A stretch of 64,000 bases of DNA from Streptomyces fructofermentans (GCF_014651055.1 NZ_BMWD01000015.1:124001-188000), one strand, 5' to 3'. Positions 33,597 to 43,041 are shown, counted from the stretch's first letter. Notes: a model not told the origin generated them from the letters alone. Numbers and translations are program-made.

Positions 33597-35651
33597 GTGT
33601 CCAAACTGACCGACCTGCCCAAACGGATCCTGATCGGGCGCGCCTTGCGCAGTGACCGGCTCGGAGAGACGCTCCTGCCGAAGCGCATCGCACTCCCCGT
33701 CTTCGCGTCCGACCCGCTCTCCTCCGTCGCGTACGCGCCCGGAGAAGTGCTCCTCGTGCTGTCCATCGCGGGCGTGTCGGCCTACCACTTCAGCCCCTGG
33801 ATCGCCCTCGCGGTCGTCGTCCTCATGTTCACCGTCGTGGCCTCGTACCGGCAGAACGTGCACGCCTACCCGAGCGGTGGCGGCGACTACGAGGTGGCCA
33901 CCACCAACCTCGGCCCCCGGGCCGGCCTCACCGTCGCCAGCGCGCTCCTCGTCGACTACGTCCTGACCGTCGCCGTGTCGATCGCCTCCGGCATCGAGAA
34001 CCTCGGCTCGGCCGTCCCCTTCGTCGTCGAGCACAAGGTGCTCTGCGCGACCGCCGTGATCGTGCTCCTCACGCTGATGAACCTGCGCGGGGTCAAGGAG
34101 TCCGGAAAGCTCTTCGCGATCCCGACCTACGTCTTCGTGACCGGCGTCTTCCTCATGATCGCCTGGGGCGCGTTCCGCGGACTCGTCCTCGGCGACGAGA
34201 TGAAGGCGCCCACCGCCGACTTCGAGATCAAGCCCGAGCACCAGGGCCTCGCCGGCTTCGCCCTCGTGTTCCTGCTGCTGCGCGCGTTCTCCTCCGGCTG
34301 TGCCGCGCTCACGGGCGTCGAGGCGATCAGCAACGGCGTGCCCGCGTTCCGCAAGCCCAAGTCGAAGAACGCGGCGACGACGCTCGCGATGATGGGCCTG
34401 CTCGCCGTCACCATGTTCTGCGGCATCATCGCCCTGGCCATGACGACCAACGTCCGGATGGCCGAGAACCCGGCGAAGGACCTCTTCGACAACGGCGTCG
34501 CCGTCGGCTCCGACTACGTCCAGAACCCCGTGATCTCGCAGGTCGCCGAAGCCGTCTTCGGTGACGGCAGCTTCCTGTTCATCGTGCTCGCCGCGGCGAC
34601 CGCGCTGGTGCTGTTCCTGGCCGCCAACACCGCGTACAACGGCTTCCCGCTGCTCGGCTCGATCCTGGCGCAGGACCGCTACCTGCCGCGCCAGCTGCAC
34701 ACCCGCGGCGACCGCCTCGCGTTCTCGAACGGCATCGTGCTGCTCGCCGGCGCGGCCATCCTGCTGGTGTGGGTCTACGGCGCCGACTCGACCCGCCTCA
34801 TCCAGCTCTACATCGTCGGCGTGTTCGTGTCCTTCACGCTCAGCCAGACCGGCATGGTCCGGCACTGGAACCGCCACCTGGCCACCGAGAAGGACCAGGC
34901 CAAGCGGCGCCACATGGTCCGCTCCCGGGCCATCAACGCGTTCGGCGCCTTCTTCACCGGGCTCGTGCTCGTGGTCGTACTGAGCACCAAGTTCACGCAC
35001 GGCGCCTGGGTCGCGCTGCTCGGCATGGTCATCTTCTACGCGACGATGTCCGCGATCCGGAAGCACTACGACCGGGTCGCCGCGGAGATCGCCGCGCCCG
35101 AGGGGCCGTCCGACGACAGCGTGCGCCCCTCGCGCGTCCACTCCGTCGTACTGATCTCCAAGATCCACCGGCCGACCCTGCGCGCCCTCGCCTACGCCAA
35201 GCTGATGCGCTCCGACACGCTGGAGGCGCTCAGCGTCAAGGTGGACGCCGCGGAGACCAAGGCCCTGCGCGAGGAGTGGGAGCGCCGCGGCATCACCGTG
35301 CCGCTGAAGGTCCTCGACTCGCCGTACCGCGAGGTCACCCGGCCGGTCATCGAGTACGTCAAGGGACTGCGCCGCGAGTCCCCGCGCGACGTCGTCTCGG
35401 TGATCATCCCCGAGTACGTCGTCGGCCACTGGTACGAGCACCTGCTGCACAACCAGAGCGCGCTGCGGCTCAAGGGGCGGCTGCTGTTCACCCCGGGCGT
35501 CATGGTGACGTCCGTCCCCTACCAGCTGGAGTCCTCGGAGGCCGCCAAGAAGCGGGCCGGCAAGCGGCAGAACTGGAACGCGCCCGGTTCCGTACGCCGC
35601 GGTCCCGCCGAGCAGCGCCCGAAGGAGCCCTCGGCCCCCAAGAAGGGCTGA
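33597..35651 (+). CDS. APC-superfamily permease, KimA-like high-affinity potassium importer
   Basis: The 684-residue protein has about 12 membrane helices (1-500) and a cytoplasmic C-terminal domain (about 500-660). It shares strings with B. subtilis KimA (formerly YdaO) as I recall it: SDPLSSVAY, SYRQ..HAYPSGGGDY, FSSGCAALTGVEAISNG, NAATTLAMMG, RGDRLAFSNGI, VFVSFTLSQTGM and the C-terminal LHNQSALRLKGRL. KimA is a K+/H+ symporter inhibited by c-di-AMP. General annotation would say amino acid permease; potassium is more likely given this match and the divergent RCK genes. The Arg/Lys-rich tail is disordered. Confidence 0.88.
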   Translation: MSKLTDLPKRILIGRALRSDRLGETLLPKRIALPVFASDPLSSVAYAPGEVLLVLSIAGVSAYHFSPWIALAVVVLMFTVVASYRQNVHAYPSGGGDYEVATTNLGPRAGLTVASALLVDYVLTVAVSIASGIENLGSAVPFVVEHKVLCATAVIVLLTLMNLRGVKESGKLFAIPTYVFVTGVFLMIAWGAFRGLVLGDEMKAPTADFEIKPEHQGLAGFALVFLLLRAFSSGCAALTGVEAISNGVPAFRKPKSKNAATTLAMMGLLAVTMFCGIIALAMTTNVRMAENPAKDLFDNGVAVGSDYVQNPVISQVAEAVFGDGSFLFIVLAAATALVLFLAANTAYNGFPLLGSILAQDRYLPRQLHTRGDRLAFSNGIVLLAGAAILLVWVYGADSTRLIQLYIVGVFVSFTLSQTGMVRHWNRHLATEKDQAKRRHMVRSRAINAFGAFFTGLVLVVVLSTKFTHGAWVALLGMVIFYATMSAIRKHYDRVAAEIAAPEGPSDDSVRPSRVHSVVLISKIHRPTLRALAYAKLMRSDTLEALSVKVDAAETKALREEWERRGITVPLKVLDSPYREVTRPVIEYVKGLRRESPRDVVSVIIPEYVVGHWYEHLLHNQSALRLKGRLLFTPGVMVTSVPYQLESSEAAKKRAGKRQNWNAPGSVRRGPAEQRPKEPSAPKKG

Positions 35652-35835
35652 GCCGAGGCCCGGGACGTTCGGAGCCGGTGCGGGGGCCTGGTTGTCCGGG
35701 CGCGGGCACGGGTGTGTTCGTGGTGAGCGGTGAGGTCGGTCGGACGCCTTCGTGGTGAGCGGCCGGGCGACGTCCACGTAGACTGGTGGGCTGTTGTCCG
35801 GCCGTTCCCCATTTCGCATCTGGAGTCACCCCGCC

Positions 35836-37176
35836 ATGCAGGCAGAACCGAAGAAATCGCAGGCGGGGTCGCTGGTCGGGCAGGAGTACGAGGTCGAGAT
35901 CGGCCCGGTCGCCCACGGCGGACACTGCATCGCCCGCACCGACGGGGGCCAGGTGCTGTTCGTACGGCACGCGCTGCCCGGCGAGAAGGTCGTCGCACGG
36001 GTCACCGAGGGCGAGGAGGACTCGCGCTTCCTGCGCGCGGACGCCGTCACGGTCCTGGAGGCCTCCAAGGACCGGGTCGAGGCCCCGTGCCCGTACGCCG
36101 GGCCCGGCCGCTGCGGCGGCTGCGACTGGCAGCACGCCAAGCCGGGCGCGCAGCGCCGCCTCAAGGGCGAGGTCGTCGCCGAGCAGCTCCAGCGGCTCGC
36201 CGGCCTCACCCCCGAGGAGGCCGGCTGGGACGGCACCGTGATGCCCGCCGAGGGCGACAAGCTGCCCGCGGGCCAGGTGCCGCAGTGGCGCACGCGCATG
36301 CAGTACGCGGTGGACCCGGACGGCAACGCGGGTCTGCGCCGCCACCGCTCGCACGACGTCGAGCCCGTCGAGCACTGCATGATCGCCGCGCCCGGCGTGT
36401 CCGAGCTGGGCATCGAGGAGCGCGACTGGTCCGGCATGGAGTCGGTCGACGTGATCGCCGCGACCGGTTCGCACGACCGCATGGTGATCCTCGAACCCAG
36501 GCCCGGTGCCCGGCTGCCCCTCGTCGAACTCGACAGGCCCGTCTCCGTGATGCGCGTCGAGGAGCACGACGGCGGCATCCACCGCGTGCACGGCCGCGGG
36601 TTCGTCCGCGAGCGCGCCGACGACCGCACGTACCGCGTGGGCAGCGGCGGCTTCTGGCAGGTCCACCCGATGGCGGCCGACACCCTGGTGAAGGCGGTCA
36701 TGCAGGGGCTGCTGCCGCGCAAGGGCGACATGGCCCTCGACCTGTACTGCGGGGTCGGCCTGTTCGCCGGCGCGCTCGCCGACCGCATCGGTGACAAGGG
36801 CGCCGTCCTCGGCATCGAGTCCGGCAAGCGCGCCGTCGAGGACGCCCGGCACAACCTCGCCGCGTTCGACCGCGTCCGGATCGAGCAGGGCAAGGTCGAG
36901 GCGATCCTCCCGCGCACCGGGATCTCCGAGGTCGACCTCATCGTCCTCGACCCGCCCCGGGCGGGTGCGGGCAAGAAGACGGTCCAGCACCTGGCCTCGC
37001 TGAAGGCCCGCAAGATCGCGTACGTCGCCTGCGACCCGGCGGCCCTCGCCCGCGACCTGGCGTACTTCCGGGACGGCGGCTACAAGGTGCGGACGCTCCG
37101 GGCGTTCGACCTGTTCCCGATGACGCATCACGTGGAGTGCGTGGCGATCCTGGAGCCGGTGAAGAAGGACGCCTGA
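35836..37176 (+). CDS. Class I SAM-dependent RNA m5U methyltransferase with TRAM domain (TrmA/RumA family)
   Basis: The 446-residue protein has an N-terminal TRAM RNA-binding domain (about 15-75). A Cys cluster for a [4Fe-4S] centre follows (CPYAGPGRCGGC near 84-95, plus EHC near 183). The C-terminal methyltransferase domain has the SAM loop DLYCGVGLF, DPPRAG, the nucleophile Cys in YVACDPAALARDL, and the general-base Glu in HHVECVAIL. These enzymes methylate C5 of uridine in tRNA or 23S rRNA; the exact site is not predictable. The ATG at 35836 has a weak GGAG signal. A 14-base direct repeat (TTCGTGGTGAGCGG at 35717 and 35749) lies in its upstream region. Confidence 0.93.
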   Translation: MQAEPKKSQAGSLVGQEYEVEIGPVAHGGHCIARTDGGQVLFVRHALPGEKVVARVTEGEEDSRFLRADAVTVLEASKDRVEAPCPYAGPGRCGGCDWQHAKPGAQRRLKGEVVAEQLQRLAGLTPEEAGWDGTVMPAEGDKLPAGQVPQWRTRMQYAVDPDGNAGLRRHRSHDVEPVEHCMIAAPGVSELGIEERDWSGMESVDVIAATGSHDRMVILEPRPGARLPLVELDRPVSVMRVEEHDGGIHRVHGRGFVRERADDRTYRVGSGGFWQVHPMAADTLVKAVMQGLLPRKGDMALDLYCGVGLFAGALADRIGDKGAVLGIESGKRAVEDARHNLAAFDRVRIEQGKVEAILPRTGISEVDLIVLDPPRAGAGKKTVQHLASLKARKIAYVACDPAALARDLAYFRDGGYKVRTLRAFDLFPMTHHVECVAILEPVKKDA

Positions 37177-37280
37177 CCCGCCGTCGCGCGTCCAGGCGTC
37201 GGCGCCGGGCGTCACCCGCCGGGTCCGGGGGTGGTGGGGGACTGGCACTGCGACGGTGCCGGCGGGAATGATCGGGCCCC

Positions 37281-40200
37281 ATGGGACAACGGGGACGCTG
37301 GGTGGCACGCGCCGTCATCGCCGTATGCGCGGCGGCCGCGGTGTGGCTGCTGGTGACGGCGGTTCGTGACGGCTGGGGTGTCGCCGACCCGTTGGCGAGC
37401 GTCCTCGGCTCGACGGCGGGGCTGGTCGCCCTGGCGGTCTCCCTGCGCGCGGTGCCGGGCGCGCACCCGGCCGCGACCACTCGTCCGGCGCCGCCCGACG
37501 TGCCGGAGTGGTGGGTGGACAGGGACGAGGCGGCCGCCGTCGTCCGGGCCGTCCGCGGGCGTGCCGGGCGCTGGGGGAGCGGCGCCCCGGTGGCGATCAC
37601 GGCCGGGCTGCACGGGGCCGGCGGGTTCGGGAAGACCAGTCTGGCGAGATACGTGGCCGCCCAGCGTTCCGTGCAGCGCCGGTTCCCGGGCGGCGTGCAC
37701 CTGATCACCATGGGCCGGGACGTGCGCGGCCGTGCGGCCGTCGCCGCGAAGGTCGCCGAGGAGACCCGCCTGATCACCGGCGACACCACCGAGGCCGGTT
37801 CGGACCCCGAGCGCGCCGGAGCACACCTGGGCACGCTCCTCGCCGGCCGGCCGCGCACCCTGCTGATCATCGACGACGTCTGGGAACGGGAGCAGCTCAC
37901 CCCGTTCCTGCGGGGTGCCGAGCGGTCCTGCGTGCGGCTGGTGACCACGCGCCGGCCCGATGTGCTGCCGGCCGCCGCCGTACGGATCGAGGTCGACCGC
38001 ATGACGGTGGAGCAGGCCAGGCTCCTGCTCACCCGCCGCCTCCCCGCTCCGCCGCGCCGCGAGGCGGTGGACGAACTGGTCGCGGCGACGGGACGATGGG
38101 CGCTGCTGCTGGGCATCGCGAACAAGTTCATCGCCGATCAGACGGCCACCGGAGCCGATCCCACCGCCGCGGCCGAGACGCTCCTGCGGCGGCTGCGCGC
38201 CGAAGGCCCCGCCGTCCAGGACCCCGGCGGCAGCCTCGACCTCAACAACCCCGACCGGCGCAACACCGCCGTACGGGCCAGCATCCGCGCCGCCTCGACC
38301 CTCCTGTCGTACGAGGAGGCCGAGCGGCGCTTCCACGAACTCGGGATCTTCGCCGAGGACGAGAGCGTGCCCGTCGACCTGGTGGCGACGCTGTGGCGGG
38401 CCACCGGGAACCTCGACGAGACCGCGACCCGCGCCCTGTGCAAGCAGATGGCCGACCTGTCGCTGCTCGGCATCGGGACCACCGTGCCCGGTGGAGCCGT
38501 CACCGTCCACGACGTGGTCCGCGACTACCTGCGTTCGGAACTGGGTCCCGCCGGGCTGGGCGCGGCGAACGCCGCTCTGCTCGACGCCGTCGAGGCCTCC
38601 CTGCCCGCGGCCGAGGACGGCGCGGCGCCCTGGTGGCGGGTCACCGACGGCTACCTGCTGGACCATCTCGTGGAGCACTTCCTCGACGCCCGCCGTTCCG
38701 AGGGCGCCCTCGCCCTCGCCGGTGACTTCCGGTGGATGCGCGCCCGCCTGCACCAGCGCGGCCCCACCGCCCCGTGGCGCGACCTCGACCGCCTGGGCGC
38801 TGCGGGCCGGCCCCTCGCACGCCAACTGGCCCAGGCCGCCCACCTGCTCACCCCCACTACCCCGCCGCACGCCCTCGACGCGGTCCTGCGCAGCCGGGTC
38901 ACCGGCGCCCCGCACCGGCCCGCCCGTCCGGTGCCCGCCGGCACTCCCGTCCTCGTCGACCGCTGGCCCCCGCCGGACCTGCCCGACCCGGCCCTGATGC
39001 GCACCCTGACCGGCCACCGCGGGCCCGTGCACGCGGTGGCGTACAGCCCGGACGGCGAACGCGTGGCCACGGGCAGCCGCGACACGACGGCACGGATATG
39101 GAGCTCCGCGACCGGGGAGGCCCTGCACATCCTGACGGGCCATCACGGTCCCGTGCGCGCCGTGGCCTTCAGTCCCGACGGCCGCCTGCTGGCCACCGGC
39201 GGCCGTGACGCGACCGTGCGGATCTGGGACGCGGCCACCGGCCGGGCCGTACGGACCGTGACGGGGCACGACGGAGCGGTCCTCGCGGTGGTGTTCAGCC
39301 CGGACGGCACCCTCCTGGCCACCGGGGGCAGCGACACGACGGTGCGGATCTGGGACCCGGCCACCGGCGAACCGCTGCACACGGCGACGGGGCACGGGGG
39401 TCTCGTGTCCGCGGTGGCGTTCAGCCCGGACGGCTCGCGGCTGGCCGCCGGCGGCGCGGACGCGACCGCGCGGATCTGGGACGTCGTGGCACTCGGCCGG
39501 GGCCGCGGACCGGGTGGCGGGCCCGCCACCGGCGTCGGGGCGCCGCGCGTGCTGACCGGACACCGCGGGCCGGTGCGCGCGCTGGCGTTCAGCCCTGACG
39601 GCTCCCGCCTGCTGACCTGCAGCAATGACCGCACCCTGCGGATCTGGGGGCCTGGTGGGGAGGAGGCCCTGCACGAACTGTCCGGGGTGGTGCGGGCGGC
39701 GGGCTTCAGCCCGGACGGCTCCCGCCTCGCCACCGGCAGCCATGTCGCCGCGCTGCGGATCTGGGACACCGCGACCGGCGGCACGGTCAGCACCCTGACC
39801 GGACACCGCGGTGCGGTGCTCGCGGTGGCCTTCGGCCCGGACGGCACCCGCCTCGTCACCGGTGGGAACGATCGCATCGCCCTGGCGTGGGACCCGACCT
39901 CCAGCGGCACACCGGTACGGTCGACCGGCCGCTCCGACCAGTTGTACGCCGTCGCCGCCGCCCCGGACGGTTCCTGCGTCGCCACCAGCAGCCGCGAGAC
40001 CTCGGTGCCGGTCTGGGACCCCGCCACCGGCGAGGTCGCCCGTACCCTGCGCGGGCACGGGGGAGCGGTGCTGGCGGTGGCGTTCAGCCCGGACGGCACC
40101 CGGCTGGCGACCAGCAGCAGCGACCGGACCCTGCGGCTGTGGGACATGGCCACCGGGGCGACGGTACGCACCCTGCGGGGACGCACGGACCAGCTCGACG

Positions 40201-40787
40201 CGCTGGCGTTCAGCCCGGACGGCACCCGCCTGGCCACCGGCAGCAGGGACGCGACGGCACGGCTCTGGGACCCTTCGACCGGCGACATGGTCCGCATACT
40301 GAACGGCCACCGCGGGCCGGTGCGCGCCGTCGCCTTCAGCCCCGACGGCCGCCTGCTGGCCACCGCCAGCCACGACGCGACGGTGCGGCTCTGGGACACG
40401 TCCACCGGCGACACCGTGCGCACCCTGACCGGCCACACCGACCAACTGCACACGGTGGCCTTCAGCCCGGACGGCTCGCTCCTGGCCACGGGCGGCGGCG
40501 ATACGACCGTGCGGCTCTGGGACCCGTCCACCGGGGCCGTGACCCGCCTGTTGACCGGTCATCGCGCGCCGGTGCGGGCGGTCGCCTTCAGCCCCGACGG
40601 CTCCTGCCTCGCGACCGGCGGCGCGGACGAGACCGTACGCGTCCACGCCCCGGCGAGCGGGGAGGTCCTGACCATGATGCGCACCGACAGCGGTGTGTGG
40701 TCGTGCTCCTGGTCCGCGGACGGCCGGGCGTTGTTCGCGGGCACGACGGCCGGGCTGTTCGCCTTCGAGTACCTGGCCGCCGTCTGA
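37281..40787 (+). CDS. Membrane-anchored STAND (NB-ARC-type) NTPase with 14 WD40 repeats
   Basis: The 1168-residue protein has two N-terminal membrane helices (about 8-29 and 38-58). An NB-ARC-like NTPase follows, with P-loop GAGGFGKTSLA near 112-122, Walker B LLIIDDVW near 194-201, sensor LVTTRRPD and a winged-helix region with HDVVRDYL near 414. From about residue 573 come 14 WD40 repeats of about 42 residues (AVAFSPDG..LATG..D.TVRIWD), enough for two seven-bladed propellers. STAND proteins are ligand-triggered oligomerising switches like APAF-1. No recognisable effector domain (TIR, nuclease, protease) is present. The ATG at 37281 precedes the hydrophobic segment directly. Partner and signal unknown. 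Confidence 0.9.
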   Translation: MGQRGRWVARAVIAVCAAAAVWLLVTAVRDGWGVADPLASVLGSTAGLVALAVSLRAVPGAHPAATTRPAPPDVPEWWVDRDEAAAVVRAVRGRAGRWGSGAPVAITAGLHGAGGFGKTSLARYVAAQRSVQRRFPGGVHLITMGRDVRGRAAVAAKVAEETRLITGDTTEAGSDPERAGAHLGTLLAGRPRTLLIIDDVWEREQLTPFLRGAERSCVRLVTTRRPDVLPAAAVRIEVDRMTVEQARLLLTRRLPAPPRREAVDELVAATGRWALLLGIANKFIADQTATGADPTAAAETLLRRLRAEGPAVQDPGGSLDLNNPDRRNTAVRASIRAASTLLSYEEAERRFHELGIFAEDESVPVDLVATLWRATGNLDETATRALCKQMADLSLLGIGTTVPGGAVTVHDVVRDYLRSELGPAGLGAANAALLDAVEASLPAAEDGAAPWWRVTDGYLLDHLVEHFLDARRSEGALALAGDFRWMRARLHQRGPTAPWRDLDRLGAAGRPLARQLAQAAHLLTPTTPPHALDAVLRSRVTGAPHRPARPVPAGTPVLVDRWPPPDLPDPALMRTLTGHRGPVHAVAYSPDGERVATGSRDTTARIWSSATGEALHILTGHHGPVRAVAFSPDGRLLATGGRDATVRIWDAATGRAVRTVTGHDGAVLAVVFSPDGTLLATGGSDTTVRIWDPATGEPLHTATGHGGLVSAVAFSPDGSRLAAGGADATARIWDVVALGRGRGPGGGPATGVGAPRVLTGHRGPVRALAFSPDGSRLLTCSNDRTLRIWGPGGEEALHELSGVVRAAGFSPDGSRLATGSHVAALRIWDTATGGTVSTLTGHRGAVLAVAFGPDGTRLVTGGNDRIALAWDPTSSGTPVRSTGRSDQLYAVAAAPDGSCVATSSRETSVPVWDPATGEVARTLRGHGGAVLAVAFSPDGTRLATSSSDRTLRLWDMATGATVRTLRGRTDQLDALAFSPDGTRLATGSRDATARLWDPSTGDMVRILNGHRGPVRAVAFSPDGRLLATASHDATVRLWDTSTGDTVRTLTGHTDQLHTVAFSPDGSLLATGGGDTTVRLWDPSTGAVTRLLTGHRAPVRAVAFSPDGSCLATGGADETVRVHAPASGEVLTMMRTDSGVWSCSWSADGRALFAGTTAGLFAFEYLAAV
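39000..40787 (+). repeat. Fourteen WD40-encoding tandem repeats of about 126 bp
   Basis: The 3' half of the STAND gene is a tandem array in which long stretches such as GTGGCGTTCAGCCCGGACGG recur. This suggests recent expansion or gene conversion between blades. Repeat 4 carries an insertion (GRGRGPGGG) and repeat 14 is degenerate. Confidence 0.85.
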
Positions 40788-40834
40788 CGGCTGCGGACGG
40801 CCGCCGGTGCCGAAGGCAACCGCCCGCCCCGGGC

Positions 40835-41299
40835 TCACGTCGACGTGCCGCGCGGCCAGGGTCGGGCGTCGTGGCGTTCGAGGTCCCGGTTCAGGCGGCC
40901 CAGCAGCGACCCGAACTCCGCCACCTCCTCGGGGGTCCAGTCGGCCAGCACCCGTTCGAGGCCCGTGACGTTGCGCGCGCGGTCGGAGGTGAGCCGGCGC
41001 TCGCCCTCGGCCGTGATGGCGAACTTGCGGGCGATGCCCCCGGCCGGGTCCGGGATGCGTTCGACGACACCCGCCCGCGCCATGGCGGCCGTCTGCCGGT
41101 TGAGGGTGGAGACGTCGAGGCAGAAGGCCGCGCTGAGCTCGCCGATCGACATCGGCCCCTGTGCCCGGATGCGGCTCATCAGGAGGTACGCGCTGCGGTC
41201 GAGCCGTCCGTCCAGGCCCCGCGCGTGCGGGGTGAGCAGGTGCAGGTGGCGGCCGAGCAGCATGGCCTCGAACTCGATGAGGGCGGTCGGATTCTCCAT
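40835..41299 (-). CDS. MarR-family transcriptional regulator
   Basis: The 154-residue protein has a winged helix-turn-helix (about 35-110) with MSIGELSAAFCLDVSTLNRQTAAMARAG, a DP.GG wing and a C-terminal dimerisation helix. MarR proteins repress divergent transporter or detoxification genes until a ligand binds. It is divergent from a 14-helix MFS exporter, and the 175-base gap carries nested inverted repeats. A GAAGGAC ribosome binding site precedes the ATG. Cys in AFCLDVS could allow redox sensing (inference). Confidence 0.9.
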   Translation of the reverse strand: MENPTALIEFEAMLLGRHLHLLTPHARGLDGRLDRSAYLLMSRIRAQGPMSIGELSAAFCLDVSTLNRQTAAMARAGVVERIPDPAGGIARKFAITAEGERRLTSDRARNVTGLERVLADWTPEEVAEFGSLLGRLNRDLERHDARPWPRGTST

Positions 41300-41379
41300 G
41301 TGGGTCCTTCGGCTTCCGGCCCGGCCGCCCCCCGGAAGCGCACGGCCGTCCGGATGGAGCGGTGGTTGCGATGTGTAAG

Positions 41380-41420
41380 ATGCACTCGAAGTGCATGATG
41401 CACATTCTATGCACGATGCA
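41380..41420. promoter_or_regulatory. Cluster of TGCA-type inverted repeats, probable MarR operator
   Basis: ATGCACT-CGA-AGTGCAT (41380-41396, 7-bp arms), GTGCAT-G-ATGCAC (41391-41403) and TGCA-CGA-TGCA (41410-41420) overlap in one AT-richer island. A -10-like TAAGAT (41376-41381) points toward the MFS gene and TAGAAT (revcomp of 41404-41409) toward marR. The operator thus covers both promoter regions. Confidence 0.75.
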
Positions 41421-41474
41421 ATCTGCCCGCGTGGTGCCGTCGCGCCATGGTCCGGAAACGTAGAAGGAGTCCCC

Positions 41475-42977
41475 GTGGATGGACTGGACACCGACAGTGT
41501 CGACAGTTCCCAGGCCGAGCGGCGCCCGGGCGGTGTCGTCGCCATCCTCGCCTTCGCGGGCATCGTGGCCGCGATCACGCAGACCCTCGTGGTCCCGCTG
41601 ATCGGCGAACTGCCCACCCTGCTCGACACCAGCGCCTCGAACGCCTCCTGGGTCATCACCGCGACCCTGCTCGCCGCGGCCGTCGCGACCCCCGTCGCCG
41701 GACGGCTCGGCGACATGTACGGCAAGCGCACGATGCTGCTGGTCTCGCTGCTCCCGCTCGTCGTGGGCTCGGTGGTCTGCGCCCTGTCCTCCACCGTCGT
41801 CCCGATGATCGCCGGACGGGGCCTCCAGGGCCTCGGCATGGGCGTCGTGCCCCTCGGCATCAGCCTCCTGCGCGACATCGTGCCCGCGGAGAAGCTCGGC
41901 TCGTCCATCGCGATCATGAGCGCGTCCCTCGGTGTCGGCGGCGCGCTCGGCCTCCCGTTCTCCGCGGCGATCGCCGAGAACGCCAGCTGGCGCGTGCTGT
42001 TCTGGGTCGTCGCCGCGCTGGCCGTCGCCGTCGCCTCCCTGATCTGGTTCCTGGTCCCCGCGGACCGGGCGAACACCGCCGCGGGCGGCTTCGACCTGCT
42101 CGGCGCGCTCGGCCTGGGCGCCGGACTGATCTGCCTGCTCCTCGGCGTCTCCAAGGGCGCCGACTGGGGCTGGGGGAGCGCCACCACCCTCGGGCTGCTC
42201 GGCGCCGCGGTCGCCGCGCTGCTCGCCTGGGGCTGGTGGGAGCTGCGTACCCGCGACCCGCTGGTCGACCTCCGCGTCACGGCCCGTCCGCAGGTCCTGA
42301 TGACCAACGCGGCGTCGATCCTGGTCGGCTTCGCGATGTACGCCCAGTCCCTCGTCGTGCCCCAGCTGCTGCAGCTTCCCGAGGCGACCGGATACGGGCT
42401 CGGCCAGTCGATGCTGGCCATGGGCCTGTGGATGGCTCCGGCGGGCCTGATGATGATGCTGATCTCGCCGATCGGCGCCAAGCTCTCGGCCGCCCGCGGC
42501 CCCAAGATCACGCTGACCGTGGGCGCCCTGATCATCGCCCTCGGCTACGGAGTCTCCCTGCCGCTGCTCGGCTCCACCGGCGGCCTGCTCGTCGTCACGC
42601 TGGTCTGCAGCACGGGTGTGGGCTTCGCGTACGGGGCGATGCCCGCCCTCATCATGAGCGCGGTACCCCAGTCCGAGACGGCGTCGGCCAACAGCTTCAA
42701 CACGCTCATGCGCTCGATCGGCAGCTCGGTGTCCGCCGCGGTGATCGCCGTGGTCCTGGCGCAGATGACGACGGACTTCGGCGGATTCGCGCTGCCGAGC
42801 GAGGACGGATTCCGCGTCGCCATGCTGATCGGCTGCGGTGTGGGCCTCGTCGCCGCCGCCGTCGCCTTCCTCATCCCGGTTCCCAGGCCGGGCGCGCTGC
42901 CGGGCCCCGGAACGGCCCCCCTCGCCGCCCCCGGCACGGCGGAGAACGCCGGGACCGCCTTCGAGGCCAAGGCCTGA
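41475..42977 (+). CDS. MFS drug:H+ antiporter of the DHA2 (14-helix) type
   Basis: The 500-residue membrane protein has about 14 predicted helices, the MFS motif GRLGDMYGKRTM near residue 75, and motif C-like GVGGALGLPFSAAIAENASWRVLFW near 155. This is characteristic of EmrB/QacA exporters of toxic compounds. The GTG at 41475 has a GAAGGAG ribosome binding site; longer in-frame readings from 41391 would run through the operator and are rejected. It is probably repressed by the divergent MarR protein. Confidence 0.9.
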   Translation: MDGLDTDSVDSSQAERRPGGVVAILAFAGIVAAITQTLVVPLIGELPTLLDTSASNASWVITATLLAAAVATPVAGRLGDMYGKRTMLLVSLLPLVVGSVVCALSSTVVPMIAGRGLQGLGMGVVPLGISLLRDIVPAEKLGSSIAIMSASLGVGGALGLPFSAAIAENASWRVLFWVVAALAVAVASLIWFLVPADRANTAAGGFDLLGALGLGAGLICLLLGVSKGADWGWGSATTLGLLGAAVAALLAWGWWELRTRDPLVDLRVTARPQVLMTNAASILVGFAMYAQSLVVPQLLQLPEATGYGLGQSMLAMGLWMAPAGLMMMLISPIGAKLSAARGPKITLTVGALIIALGYGVSLPLLGSTGGLLVVTLVCSTGVGFAYGAMPALIMSAVPQSETASANSFNTLMRSIGSSVSAAVIAVVLAQMTTDFGGFALPSEDGFRVAMLIGCGVGLVAAAVAFLIPVPRPGALPGPGTAPLAAPGTAENAGTAFEAKA

Positions 42978-42979
42978 GC

Positions 42980-43024
42980 CGGTGGCGTCCGGGCGCCGCC
43001 GAGTCCGACGCCCGGACGCCACCG
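42980..43024 (+). terminator. Hairpin after the DHA2 exporter gene
   Basis: A perfect 16-bp stem (CGGTGGCGTCCGGGCG with its complement) with a 13-base loop begins 3 bases after the stop codon. Confidence 0.85.
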
Positions 43025-43041
43025 ACCGGCGTACGCCCCGT

